DNA from: Phytohabitans suffuscus
GTDB lineage: Bacteria; Actinomycetota; Actinomycetes; Mycobacteriales; Micromonosporaceae
DNA: 64,000 bases
Reading direction: 5' to 3'
Assembly: GCF_011764565.1 (NCBI RefSeq)
Contig: NZ_AP022871.1
Span: 4,216,320 to 4,280,319, forward strand
Positions 36,786 through 45,931 of this stretch are shown piece by piece (positions within the stretch are counted from its first letter, which is position 1; each line of letters begins with the position of its first letter). The position numbers and the translations under genes were made by a program. Under the pieces are notes generated by a model, which did no database searches, was not told the origin of the DNA, and saw only the letters and a program-made list of their open reading frames with translations.

Positions 36786-38814
36786 TGAGCGACACCACTA
36801 CGCAGGTGCTACCCGACAACAACGACGCGCTCGACCCGATCGGCGACGTCGAGCAGGGGGAGGCCAAGAACCGCGCCAAAGTCGGGTCCGCCCGTCCGTC
36901 GTCGCTGCTGTACACCTACGGCCCGGGCGCAATCATGGATCTGCCCAGCTTCTCCGTGATGCCCGCCGGACTCGACGACTGGGAGCCGATCTGGAAGCGC
37001 CGTGAGACCGTGCCCGCGATCCTCGAACCGCGCCTGCTCAACGTGGTACGTCTGCACTTGGGGCCGCAGGTCGATTCGTTACGTCCGTTCCCATGGCAGC
37101 CGAAGAAGGGTGCCATGTCGACCGAGGGGTCGGACCTTGGCCTGCCAGCGCGGGTGTTCCCGCAGTGGTTTCGGTGCACTGGATGCGACTACCTTGGTCT
37201 GCTCACCCGTTTCACCTACACGAACACTCACCCCTTCCGGCCTGACCTGGCGCAGTTCACTCACAAACCTTGCCCGGGCCGCGGCGGGAACGGGCGGCGC
37301 GGGGCAGCCCGGCTGTGCCTGCACAACACCTACTAACCTGCACTAACGGCCACCTCGATGAATTCCCTTACACACTGTGGGTGCACCGAGGCGCGAAGTG
37401 CCCGAGCGCGGAATCGCCCGACTTGAAGATGCGCGATGCGAACGTCGGGAGGAGCGTCGGGTCGACGATCATCTGCCAGGCATGCGCGGCAAGCCGCGGG
37501 ATGGCGGAGGCACAGGGATCGAAGGGCCGTGAGAAGCTCCCGCAGACCTGCCGCAGCCGGCACCCACACCTCGGGGCGTTCTATCCCGGATGCCAGGCCC
37601 GCCCGGTGCTGATCATGATGGGTGCTTCGAACCTCTGGTTCCCGTCGACGCAGAGCATCATCGTCATGCCCCGCTCCGACGCAGAGAAGAAAGAGGTCCT
37701 AGCCGACCACCTGCGCGTCGAACTCGGCATCGATCAAATCAAGCAGTTCGGCGATCAAATCCCTGTCATCCGCGCCCTCGCGAGCGCGCGCAACATCGAT
37801 GTCTCCGGGCTCGCTGACGCCGACATCGCCGCTGCGGTCGCCGAAGTGCTTGCACCGCCTGAGTCCGAGGAAGCCCGCGAAGAACGTCGCGCAAACTGGG
37901 ACCCCATCGAGCTGCTGATCCCCGAGTGGCGGTACCTCCAGAAGCCGGCACTGTTCCCCGAGCAGCAGAACAACACCGGGCTCATGGTCACAGAGATGCA
38001 GCGCGGCCCCGACCTGCATCCCTACATCGCCCGCGTGGTCGGCGTCAATCGGATGAAGCGCGTCAACGCCGTACTCGGGTTCACTCGCCTCGACGAGATG
38101 GACCGCGTGAACGACCTGGCGTCACGGCTGGTTGACCTCACACGCAACGGCAAGCCGGCCTGGGTGCCCGCCACCGAGGACCGCGGCGAGGGCATCTTCC
38201 TTCAGTTCGACCTCGATGCGGTGGCCAAGTGGGAGGTCAGGGTCGAGGGCACAGCACTGTGGGAGGCACACCGGGAGTCGCACCGCCGCAACTTCGCCCG
38301 CCGCTTCTCCGAGACCTCCAAGATCGTCAATCCCGACACTCGTCTGCCCAGCCCGAGGTACTGGCTCGTCCACACGTTCTCGCACATCCTCATTCGTGAG
38401 ATGGCGATGTACTCCGGATACGGTGCCGCGAGTCTTACCGAGCGCATCTACGCCTGGAGCGAGGCGCCTCAGCGTGAGGCCGCCGCCGGGCTGCTCATCT
38501 GCACAACCGCTTCAGATAGTGAAGGCACCCTCGGCGGACTTGTCGCGCTGTCCGAACCCGGCCGGCTCCAAGGCATCGTGCTGTCCGCACTGCGTCGGGC
38601 CGCGCGCTGTTCCTCGGACCCGGTGTGTGCCATGCGCACACCGGCCGACCCGGAAGACTTCCTGCACGGCGCAGCCTGTCACACCTGCTGCTTCGCCTCC
38701 GAGACTTCGTGCGAGAAGGCAAATCGGTTCCTCGACCGACGGCTCCTGATCGATATCCCGACCGCGAACGGTCCGACCGTGCCCGGATTCTTCGGTAGCG
38801 CCCATGGCATCTGA
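36785..38814 (+). CDS. drmB: DISARM DUF1998 protein DrmB (one-base frameshift)
   Basis: About 675 residues when repaired. Frame 1 runs from MSDTTTQVLPDNNDALDPIG through SARPSSLLYTYGPGAIMDLP, a DrmB hallmark, and CTGCDYLGLLT. It hits a stop at 37336 after a shift in the run of four G near 37300. The next frame continues VPAQHLLTCTNGHLDEFPYT, GCQARPVLIMMGASNLWFPS and the DUF1998 domain with THTFSHILIREMA-like HTFSHILIREMAMYSGYG and CHTCCFASETSCEKANRF. DrmB binds nucleic acid with DrmA. The overlap with drmC (11 bases) and the otherwise clean coding suggest either a sequencing error or a very recent mutation. Confidence 0.87.
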
Positions 38815-39508
38815 CCCACTTGCCGAACTCGGTAGCTTCCTAACCGCAACCGAGGCACAGCGGCTCGCTGTTCAGATCGAGACCGGACAGCACGCGGTCA
38901 GCGCACTAAGCGAGATTTCCCCTGCACGCAGGGAGACCGTCAAGCGGCTCCTTGTATCGGCAGCGCTCGGACACACCGATCGCGAGCGCACCGTGAGCGT
39001 GCTACGCGCAATCGCGGGCGCGAAGGCAGTGCTGCGTGAACTGACACCCGTCTGGACGATGCCCGGCAACGAAGCGAACGTCGGGCACCTCACGAGCGAG
39101 TTTCATCGCATCGTACGAGCAGCCCGGCAATCCGTCACTGCGGCAACCTACAACTTCCAGGACTCATCGCAGATGTGGTCGGTGCTCAGGGACGCCTATG
39201 AGCAGCCCGGCGTCGTCGTGACCGTGTACGTCGACGGGAACGTCGCCGATGCCACCCGGGTGAAGGCACAACTGCCACGCGCGACCATCTACCGCTCCGC
39301 CGAACTGGCGAACGGCAACCGGGTGCGCAGCCACGCCAAGTTCATCGTGATCGACCACGAGCTGCTCCTACTTACCAGCGCCAACTTCAGCTACTCCGCT
39401 GAGAACCTGAACGTCGAGTTCGGCGTCCTCATCCGCGACTCCGCGCTCGCCGAGTCCGTCGAGGCCACAATGACATGCAAGCACGGGTCGCTGTACGAAT
39501 TGGTGTAG
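38804..39508 (+). CDS. drmC: DISARM phospholipase D-like protein DrmC
   Basis: 234 residues with one PLD-type HKD motif near residue 177: HAKFIVIDHELLLLTSANFS, then AENLNVEFGVLI. The N-terminus is the helical region usual in DrmC. PLD-fold proteins with a single motif dimerise to form a nuclease site; in DISARM, DrmC is partly dispensable for protection. The start overlaps drmB by 11 bases. It is the last gene of the class 1 order drmD-drmMI-drmA-drmB-drmC. Confidence 0.9.
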   Translation: MASDPLAELGSFLTATEAQRLAVQIETGQHAVSALSEISPARRETVKRLLVSAALGHTDRERTVSVLRAIAGAKAVLRELTPVWTMPGNEANVGHLTSEFHRIVRAARQSVTAATYNFQDSSQMWSVLRDAYEQPGVVVTVYVDGNVADATRVKAQLPRATIYRSAELANGNRVRSHAKFIVIDHELLLLTSANFSYSAENLNVEFGVLIRDSALAESVEATMTCKHGSLYELV

Positions 39509-39532
39509 CCGATCGCCGATCATCGCGCTGAG

Positions 39533-39789
39533 GTGACTGACAGACTCGCCGTGCTGCTCACATCGCTGCTCGCGAAGGAGCCGAAGGGGCGACCGCAATC
39601 GGCCGTGCAGGTGTACGAGTCCGTCCTGCCGGTGGCCACAATGGACGCCGGAACCGACAGCGATGCCAACGCGCCCAAGGGGCGGGGCCACGATCCCACC
39701 ATGCCCTGCGGGCGCCCACTCGGCACGCTGCCCGGGCCGACGCCGACCGCACCTCCGGCACCGCCGACCGCCAGGAGAAGCGATAGATG
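39533..39789 (+). pseudogene. C-terminal remnant resembling a Ser/Thr protein kinase, split from its neighbour by IS21
   Basis: The reading VTDRLAVLLTSLLAKEPKGR, followed by PQSAVQVYESVLP, matches the last kinase helix and the Pro-rich linker of bacterial Ser/Thr kinases, but the catalytic lobe is absent. Without the IS, this frame would end at a TGA overlapping the ATG of the GmrSD-like gene (ATGA), so it was probably translationally coupled to it. With the IS in place the frame runs on into the IS end to 39856. AGGAG at 39771-39776 would be the ribosome site of the next gene. Confidence 0.5.
39783..39789. repeat. IS21 target-site duplication ATAGATG, left copy
   Basis: ATAGATG directly precedes the left IS end; the identical heptamer follows the right end at 42694-42700. 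This 7-bp duplication fits IS21-family transposition and shows a simple insertion with little later change. Confidence 0.9.
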
Positions 39790-39860
39790 TGTCGTCGCTC
39801 ACGTAATTCCCCGGGTCTGGGCTCACGTAATTCCTCAGGGTGTGGCCCTCGGTTGATGTT

Positions 39861-40637
39861 CTACTTGGTGGCTGCTGGTGTTGTCGAGCCGGGTCGGCCG
39901 GGTCGTTTGTTGGGTCGGTAGCTGGGTCCGTTCATGAAGACTTGGTGGCTGGTGTTGATGAGCCGGTCCAGCAGCGATTCGGCGACGACGGGGTTGGGGA
40001 ACAGTGGGTACCAGTCGGCGGGTGACCGGTTTGAGGTGGCGATCAGGGATCGGCCGGTTTGGGCGCGTTCGGAGATGAGTTCGTAGAGGTCGTCGGCTTG
40101 CTGGGCGGTGAGCTCGCGCATGGCGAAGTCGTCGAGGATCAGCAGGGCTGGTCGGACGAGTTCGGCGAGGCGGCGGGGCCAGGTGCGGTCGGCGTGGCCG
40201 CCGGCGAGGTCGGCCAGGGCGCGGCTGGTTTTGGTGAAGCGGACGTCGGCGCCGCGGCGGACGGCGAGGTGCCCGAGGGCTTGCGCTATATGGGTTTTGC
40301 CGACGCCGACGGGTCCGTGCAGGATGACTGACTCGCCGGCCTGGAGCCAGCGCAGCGCGGCTAGGTCGCGGATCTGCGCGGCGGGCAGCTTGGGGCTGGT
40401 GTGAAAGTCGAACTCCTCCAGGGTGGTGGTCTGGTCGAATCGGGCGCGGCGCAGCCGGCGTTGCATGCCCATGTTCTCGCGGCGGGTGATCTCGTCGTGG
40501 CAGAGGACCTGCAGGAATTCCAGGTGGCCGAGTTCGCCGGCTTGGGCTTGGGTCAGGCGGGCGTCGAGGGTGTGCAGCATGCCGGACAGCTTCAACGCGC
40601 GCAGGCTGTCGTGCAGCGCGGTGTCGATGATGGTCAC
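39861..40637 (-). CDS. istB: IS21-family transposition helper ATPase IstB
   Basis: 258 residues from the GTG at 40637 (VTIIDTALHDSLRALKLSGM). AAA+ motifs: Walker A SVILHGPVGVGKTHIAQALG and Walker B ALLILDDFAMRELT, then the sensor SLIATSNRSPADW. IstB loads on target DNA and activates the IstA transposase. The GTG lies within the end of the small middle gene (four-base overlap). A longer in-frame extension upstream is antisense-like and rejected. Length is normal for the family. Confidence 0.95.
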   Translation of the reverse strand: MTIIDTALHDSLRALKLSGMLHTLDARLTQAQAGELGHLEFLQVLCHDEITRRENMGMQRRLRRARFDQTTTLEEFDFHTSPKLPAAQIRDLAALRWLQAGESVILHGPVGVGKTHIAQALGHLAVRRGADVRFTKTSRALADLAGGHADRTWPRRLAELVRPALLILDDFAMRELTAQQADDLYELISERAQTGRSLIATSNRSPADWYPLFPNPVVAESLLDRLINTSHQVFMNGPSYRPNKRPGRPGSTTPAATK

Positions 40638-40843
40638 GAGGTCTCCTGGGACTGGTAGAGGAAGCGGCCGAGGGCGGCCGTCAGGTTGGCCCAGTCGGTG
40701 CCGGCCGGGCGGGGGAAACCGTTGCGCTGCAACACTTCGGCGAGGTCGAACAGCAGGCCGTAGGTGATCCGGGGATCCGTGCCGTCGGGCTGGGGCAGTG
40801 GGTAGGCCGGTTGCGGCGTGGTGGCCGTGGTCTGGTCGGTCAT
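40634..40843 (-). CDS. Small accessory protein of the IS21 element
   Basis: 69 residues (MTDQTTATTPQPAYPLPQPD, then a helical LLFDLAEVLQRNGFPRPAG.DW stretch and FLYQSQETS). It sits between istA and istB with four-base overlaps at both ends, so the three are co-translated. Similar short frames occur in some actinobacterial IS21 elements. Function unknown. Confidence 0.7.
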   Translation of the reverse strand: MTDQTTATTPQPAYPLPQPDGTDPRITYGLLFDLAEVLQRNGFPRPAGTDWANLTAALGRFLYQSQETS

Positions 40844-42510
40844 GCCAGCACCGCCATCCCAGCGCCTGGCTCGTCGTCGCCAGGTCCGCCGCGGTCGTCA
40901 TCCGCGATGACCGTGTCCGCCTCGAGCGTGACGTTCGGAGTGGGCAGGGGAATGACGTTCGCGAACAGCTGCGAAGGGCCGTGCAGGTGCGCCGCGGCAC
41001 CGCCGTCGCCGGCCGATGGCGGTGGCGGGTCGGTCTCGGCGCCGGCGACCAGGATGCCCTTGATGGTGCGGTAGGACGGGTCACCGACCGCGATCGCCTT
41101 GGCGCAGGCTGCTTCGAGGCGTGCGGTGCCGTGCTTGTCGGCCAAGCCGAGCACGCCTTGCGCGGCCCGCAGCCGGAACAGCGCGTTGACCTCCAAGAGC
41201 CCGTCAATGACCTGAGCGCAGGCGAGGCCGATCTCGGTGGCGCGGGTGCGGCACCAGGTCGGCGTCCGCATCCGGAACGCGATCTTCTCGGGCGGATAGT
41301 GCCCGAAGTCGGTCTGCTTACCTTGTGGCTTGCGGCCGTGCGTGGCGATCAGTTGTCCCTTGTGGAAGATCTGGACGACCAGTGGGGTCTCGCGGGCGTC
41401 GACGCGTTGGCCGATGAACCGCCACGGCACCGAGTAGATGGTCTTGCCGACCTTGGCGTGGATGTCCGGGCCCACCGTGGCCGTCGACCACGTGGCCAAC
41501 ACGAACGCCTTGCCAGGCAAGGATTGCAGCGCTCCTGCTTCAACAGCGGCGAACACGGCGGCCGGGGCAGCGCCGTCCAGCGGCCGGCAGGACCTGCGGC
41601 CGGCGACCTCGGTGCACCACTCGGTCGCGGCGACCTGCATCGCCTCCAGCGAGGCGAACTGGCGCCCGCGCCAGAAGCTGTCACGGATGTAGGGCATCGG
41701 CCGCTCGATGCGGGCCTTGTCCCGCGGCTTGCCCCGCCGGGCCGGGTCGACCAGCACCCCGTAGTGGGCGGCCAGTTCGGCATACGAGCGGTTGATCTTC
41801 GGGTCGTAGAGGTCGGGCTTGTCCACCCCGGTGCGCAGGTTGTCCGGCACCAGACGCCGCGGCGTGCCACCGAAGAACGCGAACGCTTCCACGTGCGCGT
41901 CGGTCCAAGCCCGCTGATCCATCGTCAGCACCGGCCGCACGAACATGTGCCGCGAACACGCCAGCACCATCGCGAACGCCCACACCCGACGCCGTTTTCC
42001 GGTCGCCGGATCCACCCAGTGACCCAGGTGCCCGTAGTCGATCTGGGCCTCCTCACCGGGCGGGAAGTCCGTCTCATCGCGCAACACCACGACCCGGTCC
42101 CGGCGCACCTGCTCCGGCAGGTTCGCCGCCACATACCGCTTCAACGACGCCACCGACGCGGTCAGCCCGTGCTCGTCCCGCAGCCGCTGGTGGATCGTCG
42201 CTTGCGTCACCCCCAACTTGAGCTGAGCGGTGATGTACTCGTGATGCTCGGCGATCTGCGGCCAGGTCACCTGCCGCAACCGGGTGTCGGCCAACTGCGG
42301 GAACCACCGCGTCACCAGCGCCGCCCAGTCCTGCTGGCTCATCGCCGGCCCGCCCGGCGCGAGCCCGACCGCGACCGCCGGGGCCAGATACTTGCGGATC
42401 GTCTTACGGTCCACTCCCAGCGACGTACCCACCTCGCTGATCGACCGGCCCGCGTACCAGTGGATGAAGATCTCGGTCACATCGACCACGTCGAACGTTC
42501 TCCTCGCCAT
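40840..42510 (-). CDS. istA: IS21-family transposase IstA
   Basis: 556 residues. N-terminal helix-turn-helix SISEVGTSLGVDRKTIRKYL, then the DDE integrase core: QIDYGHLG (first Asp), VPDNLRTGVDKPDLYDP (second Asp), ARIERPMPYIRDSFW (Glu), and a C-terminal beta domain (YSVPWRFIGQRVDARET). I start at the ATG at 42510 with GAGGGAGCTG upstream; a start four codons earlier is possible. It cuts and joins the IS ends with IstB. Confidence 0.94.
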   Translation of the reverse strand: MARRTFDVVDVTEIFIHWYAGRSISEVGTSLGVDRKTIRKYLAPAVAVGLAPGGPAMSQQDWAALVTRWFPQLADTRLRQVTWPQIAEHHEYITAQLKLGVTQATIHQRLRDEHGLTASVASLKRYVAANLPEQVRRDRVVVLRDETDFPPGEEAQIDYGHLGHWVDPATGKRRRVWAFAMVLACSRHMFVRPVLTMDQRAWTDAHVEAFAFFGGTPRRLVPDNLRTGVDKPDLYDPKINRSYAELAAHYGVLVDPARRGKPRDKARIERPMPYIRDSFWRGRQFASLEAMQVAATEWCTEVAGRRSCRPLDGAAPAAVFAAVEAGALQSLPGKAFVLATWSTATVGPDIHAKVGKTIYSVPWRFIGQRVDARETPLVVQIFHKGQLIATHGRKPQGKQTDFGHYPPEKIAFRMRTPTWCRTRATEIGLACAQVIDGLLEVNALFRLRAAQGVLGLADKHGTARLEAACAKAIAVGDPSYRTIKGILVAGAETDPPPPSAGDGGAAAHLHGPSQLFANVIPLPTPNVTLEADTVIADDDRGGPGDDEPGAGMAVLA

Positions 42511-42693
42511 CAGCTCCCTCACCCGTCACCCGGACAAGAGAGAACTCTTCAAGATCGCGAGGACCACCCCCACACGTGCACACGTCTACACCTCCGCACC
42601 TCCCCAACCACCTGGGGAAATACGTGAGCGAGCGGGTGGGGAATTACGTGAGCGTCAGACCGCTACAGGTGGGGAATTACGTGAGCGCCGACA

Positions 42694-42700
42694 ATAGATG
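42694..42700. repeat. IS21 target-site duplication ATAGATG, right copy
   Basis: Identical to 39783-39789. The final ATG of this copy is the start codon of the following GmrSD-like gene, so the duplication preserved the start codon while the IS removed the native ribosome site upstream. Confidence 0.9.
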
Positions 42701-44500
42701 AAGCCAGACACAAGGACCGCCCGCGAGCTGTTCCAAGCCGATGTGCGCTACCTTGTGCCGCTGTACCAGCGGTCCTATGTCTGGCAGGAGGAAGATCAGT
42801 GGCAGCCGCTGTGGGAAGACATCGAGGTCATCCTCGATCACCGGCTGAATGGTGGAGATGACAACTTCTCCCACTTCCTCGGCGCGATTGTCTTGGAACA
42901 GCCGATACACACGCCTGGCACGATCCCGACGTACACCGTGATCGATGGCCAACAGCGGCTCACCACTCTCCAGCTGGTCCTCGCCGCGGCCGGCACAGTC
43001 GCCGCTGAGGTCGGTGCGGCGAGGGACGCAGCGCTGCTGGCCAAACTGACGTACAACGACGACCTGACGGCTGAAGGAGAGGAACGCTTCAAGGTCTGGC
43101 CGACCAACGCCGACCGGGCGGCCTTCCAGACCGTGATGAGCCAGGACCCGCCGATCGCTGGCCACCACTACGAGCCGGGCAACCGAATCGAACAGGCTTG
43201 CACCTTCTTCCGTACCACCATGAGGAAATGGATAGAGGAGGCCGGGGACGAGACTGCCCAGCAACGACGGACGGCTCTGCTCCGGGTCACCTTGAGTGAC
43301 CTACTCAAGCTCGTATCGATCACACTCGAACCCGGCGACAACGCACAGATCATATTTGAGACCCTCAACGCCCGCGGTACGCCATTGCTAGCCCTCGACC
43401 TCGTCAAGAACGCGATCTTCCACGCCGCCACACGGCAGAAGCTCAAGGTCGACCAGCTCTACGACGAGGTCTGGAGGCCACAACTCGACCAGAATCACTG
43501 GCAGCAGATGCAGCGTCAGGGCCGGCTCAACCGGCCACGCGCCGACCTTTTCCTGATGCATTGGCTGGGCATGAAACTGCAGGAGGTCGTTCCCGCCACC
43601 GAACTGTTCACCCGATTCCGCCAGCGCATCCTCGATCGATCCAATCCGCCCGATGCCGGTGATCTCGTCCGCGAGCTATGCCGCGACGCGGAAATCCTCC
43701 GTAGCTTCGACCACCAGCCGCCAGGCAGCGTCGAGGCGACCTTCTTCGACCGGCTCGGCGTGCTCGACACCTCAGCGATCCTGCCGCTCGTGCTGCTGCT
43801 GTTTCGCGACCAGCGGGTCTCCGTGGACCGTCGCCGCCGCGCGTTGAAGGTGCTCGAGAGCTGGCTGGTACGGCGATCGCTCATGCGGCTAACCGTCAAG
43901 AACTACAACCAGCAGGTCCCAGCGATGCTCAAGCGCATCGCCAACGACCCGGAACGCGCCGACGAGGTGCTCATCGACCACCTGCGATCCGGCGTCGGCC
44001 AGGTCAGCCGCTGGCCGACTGACCGAGAACTGACCCAGTACCTGACCACCCGACCGATGTACGGCAGCATTGCCGCTCCGCGGCTCGTCATGGCGCTCGC
44101 CGCTGTGGAGCAGAGCCTGTACGCCGCCAAAGTGGACATCCCCCAGGTTCCGAAGGGTCTGTCTCTGGAGCACGTAATGCCCCGGGAGTGGGAACCGCAC
44201 TGGCCGTTGCCCACGGACATCGACGAGGCCGAGGCAACCAGACGACGTGACGATCACCTCCACCGACTCGGCAACCTCACGCTCGTGGCCGGACCGTTGA
44301 ACTCCGCGATGTCCAACGACGCGTGGCCCGCCAAGCAAGCCGAGCTCAATAAGCACTCCAAGCTGCTCATCAACGTCGAACTCACCAGGGAATACGGCCA
44401 GTTCTTTGACGAGACCGCCATCGACGAACGAAGTGAACTCCTCGGAAACCGGATCTGCGCCATCTGGCCGGGCCCGCACGCGTGGGTCCACGGCTCATAG
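42698..44500 (+). CDS. DUF262/DUF1524 protein (GmrSD-like type IV restriction)
   Basis: 600 residues. The N-terminal DUF262 (ParB/Srx-like NTPase-type fold) shows VPLYQRSYVWQEEDQWQPLW and the conserved TVIDGQQRLTTLQLVL (about residue 80). The C-terminal DUF1524 HNH-type nuclease has GLSLEHVMPREWEPHW (His about 490) and LHRLGNLTLVAGPLNSAMSN. Fused GmrS-GmrD proteins cut DNA with modified cytosines, as found in some phages. IS21 inserted directly before the ATG, 8 bases after the native AGGAG site, so translation now depends on sequence within the IS end. The sensor-kinase gene follows after 15 bases. Confidence 0.88.
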   Translation: MKPDTRTARELFQADVRYLVPLYQRSYVWQEEDQWQPLWEDIEVILDHRLNGGDDNFSHFLGAIVLEQPIHTPGTIPTYTVIDGQQRLTTLQLVLAAAGTVAAEVGAARDAALLAKLTYNDDLTAEGEERFKVWPTNADRAAFQTVMSQDPPIAGHHYEPGNRIEQACTFFRTTMRKWIEEAGDETAQQRRTALLRVTLSDLLKLVSITLEPGDNAQIIFETLNARGTPLLALDLVKNAIFHAATRQKLKVDQLYDEVWRPQLDQNHWQQMQRQGRLNRPRADLFLMHWLGMKLQEVVPATELFTRFRQRILDRSNPPDAGDLVRELCRDAEILRSFDHQPPGSVEATFFDRLGVLDTSAILPLVLLLFRDQRVSVDRRRRALKVLESWLVRRSLMRLTVKNYNQQVPAMLKRIANDPERADEVLIDHLRSGVGQVSRWPTDRELTQYLTTRPMYGSIAAPRLVMALAAVEQSLYAAKVDIPQVPKGLSLEHVMPREWEPHWPLPTDIDEAEATRRRDDHLHRLGNLTLVAGPLNSAMSNDAWPAKQAELNKHSKLLINVELTREYGQFFDETAIDERSELLGNRICAIWPGPHAWVHGS

Positions 44501-44515
44501 GAACAGGCTTGTAGC

Positions 44516-45380
44516 GTGCCTGCGGCAAGCAGTCCCAACGACCTGTGGCCGGAAATGATGACATCCCGGACAAGGTTCCCAGTCGACCCTGCGCTGGAGG
44601 CGATGCGGCGATGCGGGGCACCGGTCGGGGACAGCGGCTTCGCCGAGGCGCTTGGTATCTCCCTGATCCACGTATCGTACCTTTACGAAAACGCCCGCCA
44701 GCTGCCAGGCGTCACGCGCGGCGTCCTCGACGCGCTCGTCCGCCTCGGCGGCACCTTCCTGCAGCGACACCCGGCAGTCGAGGCACTGGCTCGGGTGTCC
44801 GGCGACAAACCCGGTCCACTGAGTACCGAGATCGGACACATCGCCTCGACGCTGCCGTCGTGGGCGGCGCGCCAGTCGTGGATCGCCGAGTCGACCGCGG
44901 TCGGGCGCGGACTCGTCGGCGAGCCGCTGCCGGACCGCGTGGTCGCCGACCTCTTCCGGCGCGTCGTCGGCCTTCTGTGTGTCCTCGGCCTGTACAGCTG
45001 TGCCACGCGCCTGGCCGACGGTCTGCGCGCCGAAGCCCACCGGACCGAGACTGTAGTCGACCCGATTACCGTGTTGCAGGCGGTTGCGAAGGCAGCGCCA
45101 GTGGCGTACGCGTACGAGCGCGAGGGTCCGGACCATCTGGTCACCTACCATGCCATCGCGACGGACAAGCGGGGCCGGCGCACCAGGGGCACCGGTCGTA
45201 GCAAGAAAGCGGCGGCCCACCAGGCCGCGCGGGCGTTCGTGCAGCGGTACTATCCGGCAGCTGCGGCCACCACCGTGGCAGCGCTCCGGTCTGCCGCACC
45301 GGCCCATGAGATACGCGGCTACCGCGACCACACCTGGACGGTCGACCGGATTCTGCGGACCTTCGCGCTCCCGCCGACCG
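44516..45380 (+). CDS. Pseudo-RNase III/dsRBD sensor kinase, N-terminal part
   Basis: From the GTG at 44516, about 288 residues up to the inserted DNA. Residues 25-165 resemble an RNase III domain (FAEALGISLIHVSYLYEN, LDALVRLGGTFLQRHP, VVADLFRRVVGLLCVLGL), but the catalytic acidic positions are lost: GGTFL replaces GDAVL. Residues 182-248 form a double-stranded RNA-binding domain: DPITVLQAVAKAAPVAYAYE, then GRGRSKKAAAHQAA-like TGRSKKAAAHQAARAFVQRY. The frame continues as WTVDRILRTFALPPTA, the opening of a second RNase III-like domain, where the antisense dynamin fragment interrupts it. Reading resumes in the same frame at 45932. It starts 15 bases after the GmrSD-like stop, so it is the same operon. 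Confidence 0.7.
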
Positions 45381-45931
45381 CCAGGCGGGCCGAGACCGGG
45401 TACCAGGGGGCGGACCCGAACCGGGGGGCGTGCGCCTGCAGCTGGGCCTGGTCGTCCTGCAGGATGGTGCGCCAGCCGGGGTACGCGTCGGTCTTGGTCA
45501 GCGCGAACACCACGAAGTTGACCCGTTTGCTGGCCTCGATGAGGAACTCCAGCTCCGGCGTGGCGAACGGGGCGGCCGCGTCGACCACGAACAGCAGCGC
45601 GGTCGCCTTCTCCACCGCGTCCAGCGCCACCTCGGCGTGGGCGGGGTCGAGGCCGCCGGTGCCCGGGGTGTCCACGAGGGACAGGTACTGCAGCAGCGGC
45701 GCGGAGTGGGTGACCTCGATCCGCCGCGGCGGGCGGGCACCGTCCGGCAGCCGCCCGAACGGGGTGGCCCAGTCGCGCAGCTCGTCCTGCCGCAGGGGCA
45801 CCGGGTCCTCGCGGCCGGGCAGCCACGCCCGCGCCCCGTGGTCGGCGCCGTGGGTGAACTCCAGGTAGGCGGCGGTGGCCACGGCGGCGTCCACGGGGGA
45901 CAGTCCCGGCACCCCGATGAGCGCGTTGACC
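45381..45931 (-). pseudogene. Antisense fragment of a dynamin-like GTPase gene
   Basis: Reads leftward as the middle of a bacterial dynamin-family GTPase: VNALIGVPGLSPVDAAVATA, then PLLQYLSLVDTPGTGGLDPA (switch II), ALLFVVDAAAPFATPELEFL, FVVFALTKTDAYPGWRT (G4 TKTD) and SAPWYPVSARLA. It begins just after where the P-loop should be and ends inside the GTPase domain, so it cannot work. It lies exactly between two parts of the sensor-kinase gene. The interrupted gene resumes in the same frame, so the insert behaves as a multiple of three. Breakpoints are accurate to about 10 bp. Confidence 0.7.

Larger units (their letters stand above)
39790..42693 (-). mobile_element. IS21-family insertion sequence
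   Basis: 2904 bp, bounded by TGTCG.CGCTCACGTAATTC ends (left with T, right with G at the variable base). Extra internal copies of GCTCACGTAATTCCCC lie near both ends: at about 39821 on the left and at two further places on the right (about 42619-42655). Multiple terminal repeats are a hallmark of IS21. It carries istA, a small middle frame and istB, all leftward, and is flanked by the 7-bp duplication ATAGATG. It appears complete and potentially active. Confidence 0.95.

Noticed and set aside
23586..39508. BREX system instead of DISARM
   Set aside because: The PglX-like methylase alone is ambiguous, but DrmA, the DUF1998 DrmB and the PLD-type DrmC in order fix the locus as class 1 DISARM; no pglZ, brxC or brxA is present.
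40638..41207. Longer IstB starting upstream of the GTG at 40637
   Set aside because: The extension overlaps the small middle gene and istA and has no family similarity; IstB has its usual length from 40637.
45381..45868. Continuation of the sensor-kinase frame on the + strand
   Set aside because: This part is antisense to the dynamin GTPase fragment and carries no domain; the true continuation starts at 45932.
45430..45931. N-terminal extension of the kinase C-terminal frame
   Set aside because: Also antisense to the dynamin fragment; the RNase III-like sequence begins at 45932 in another frame.
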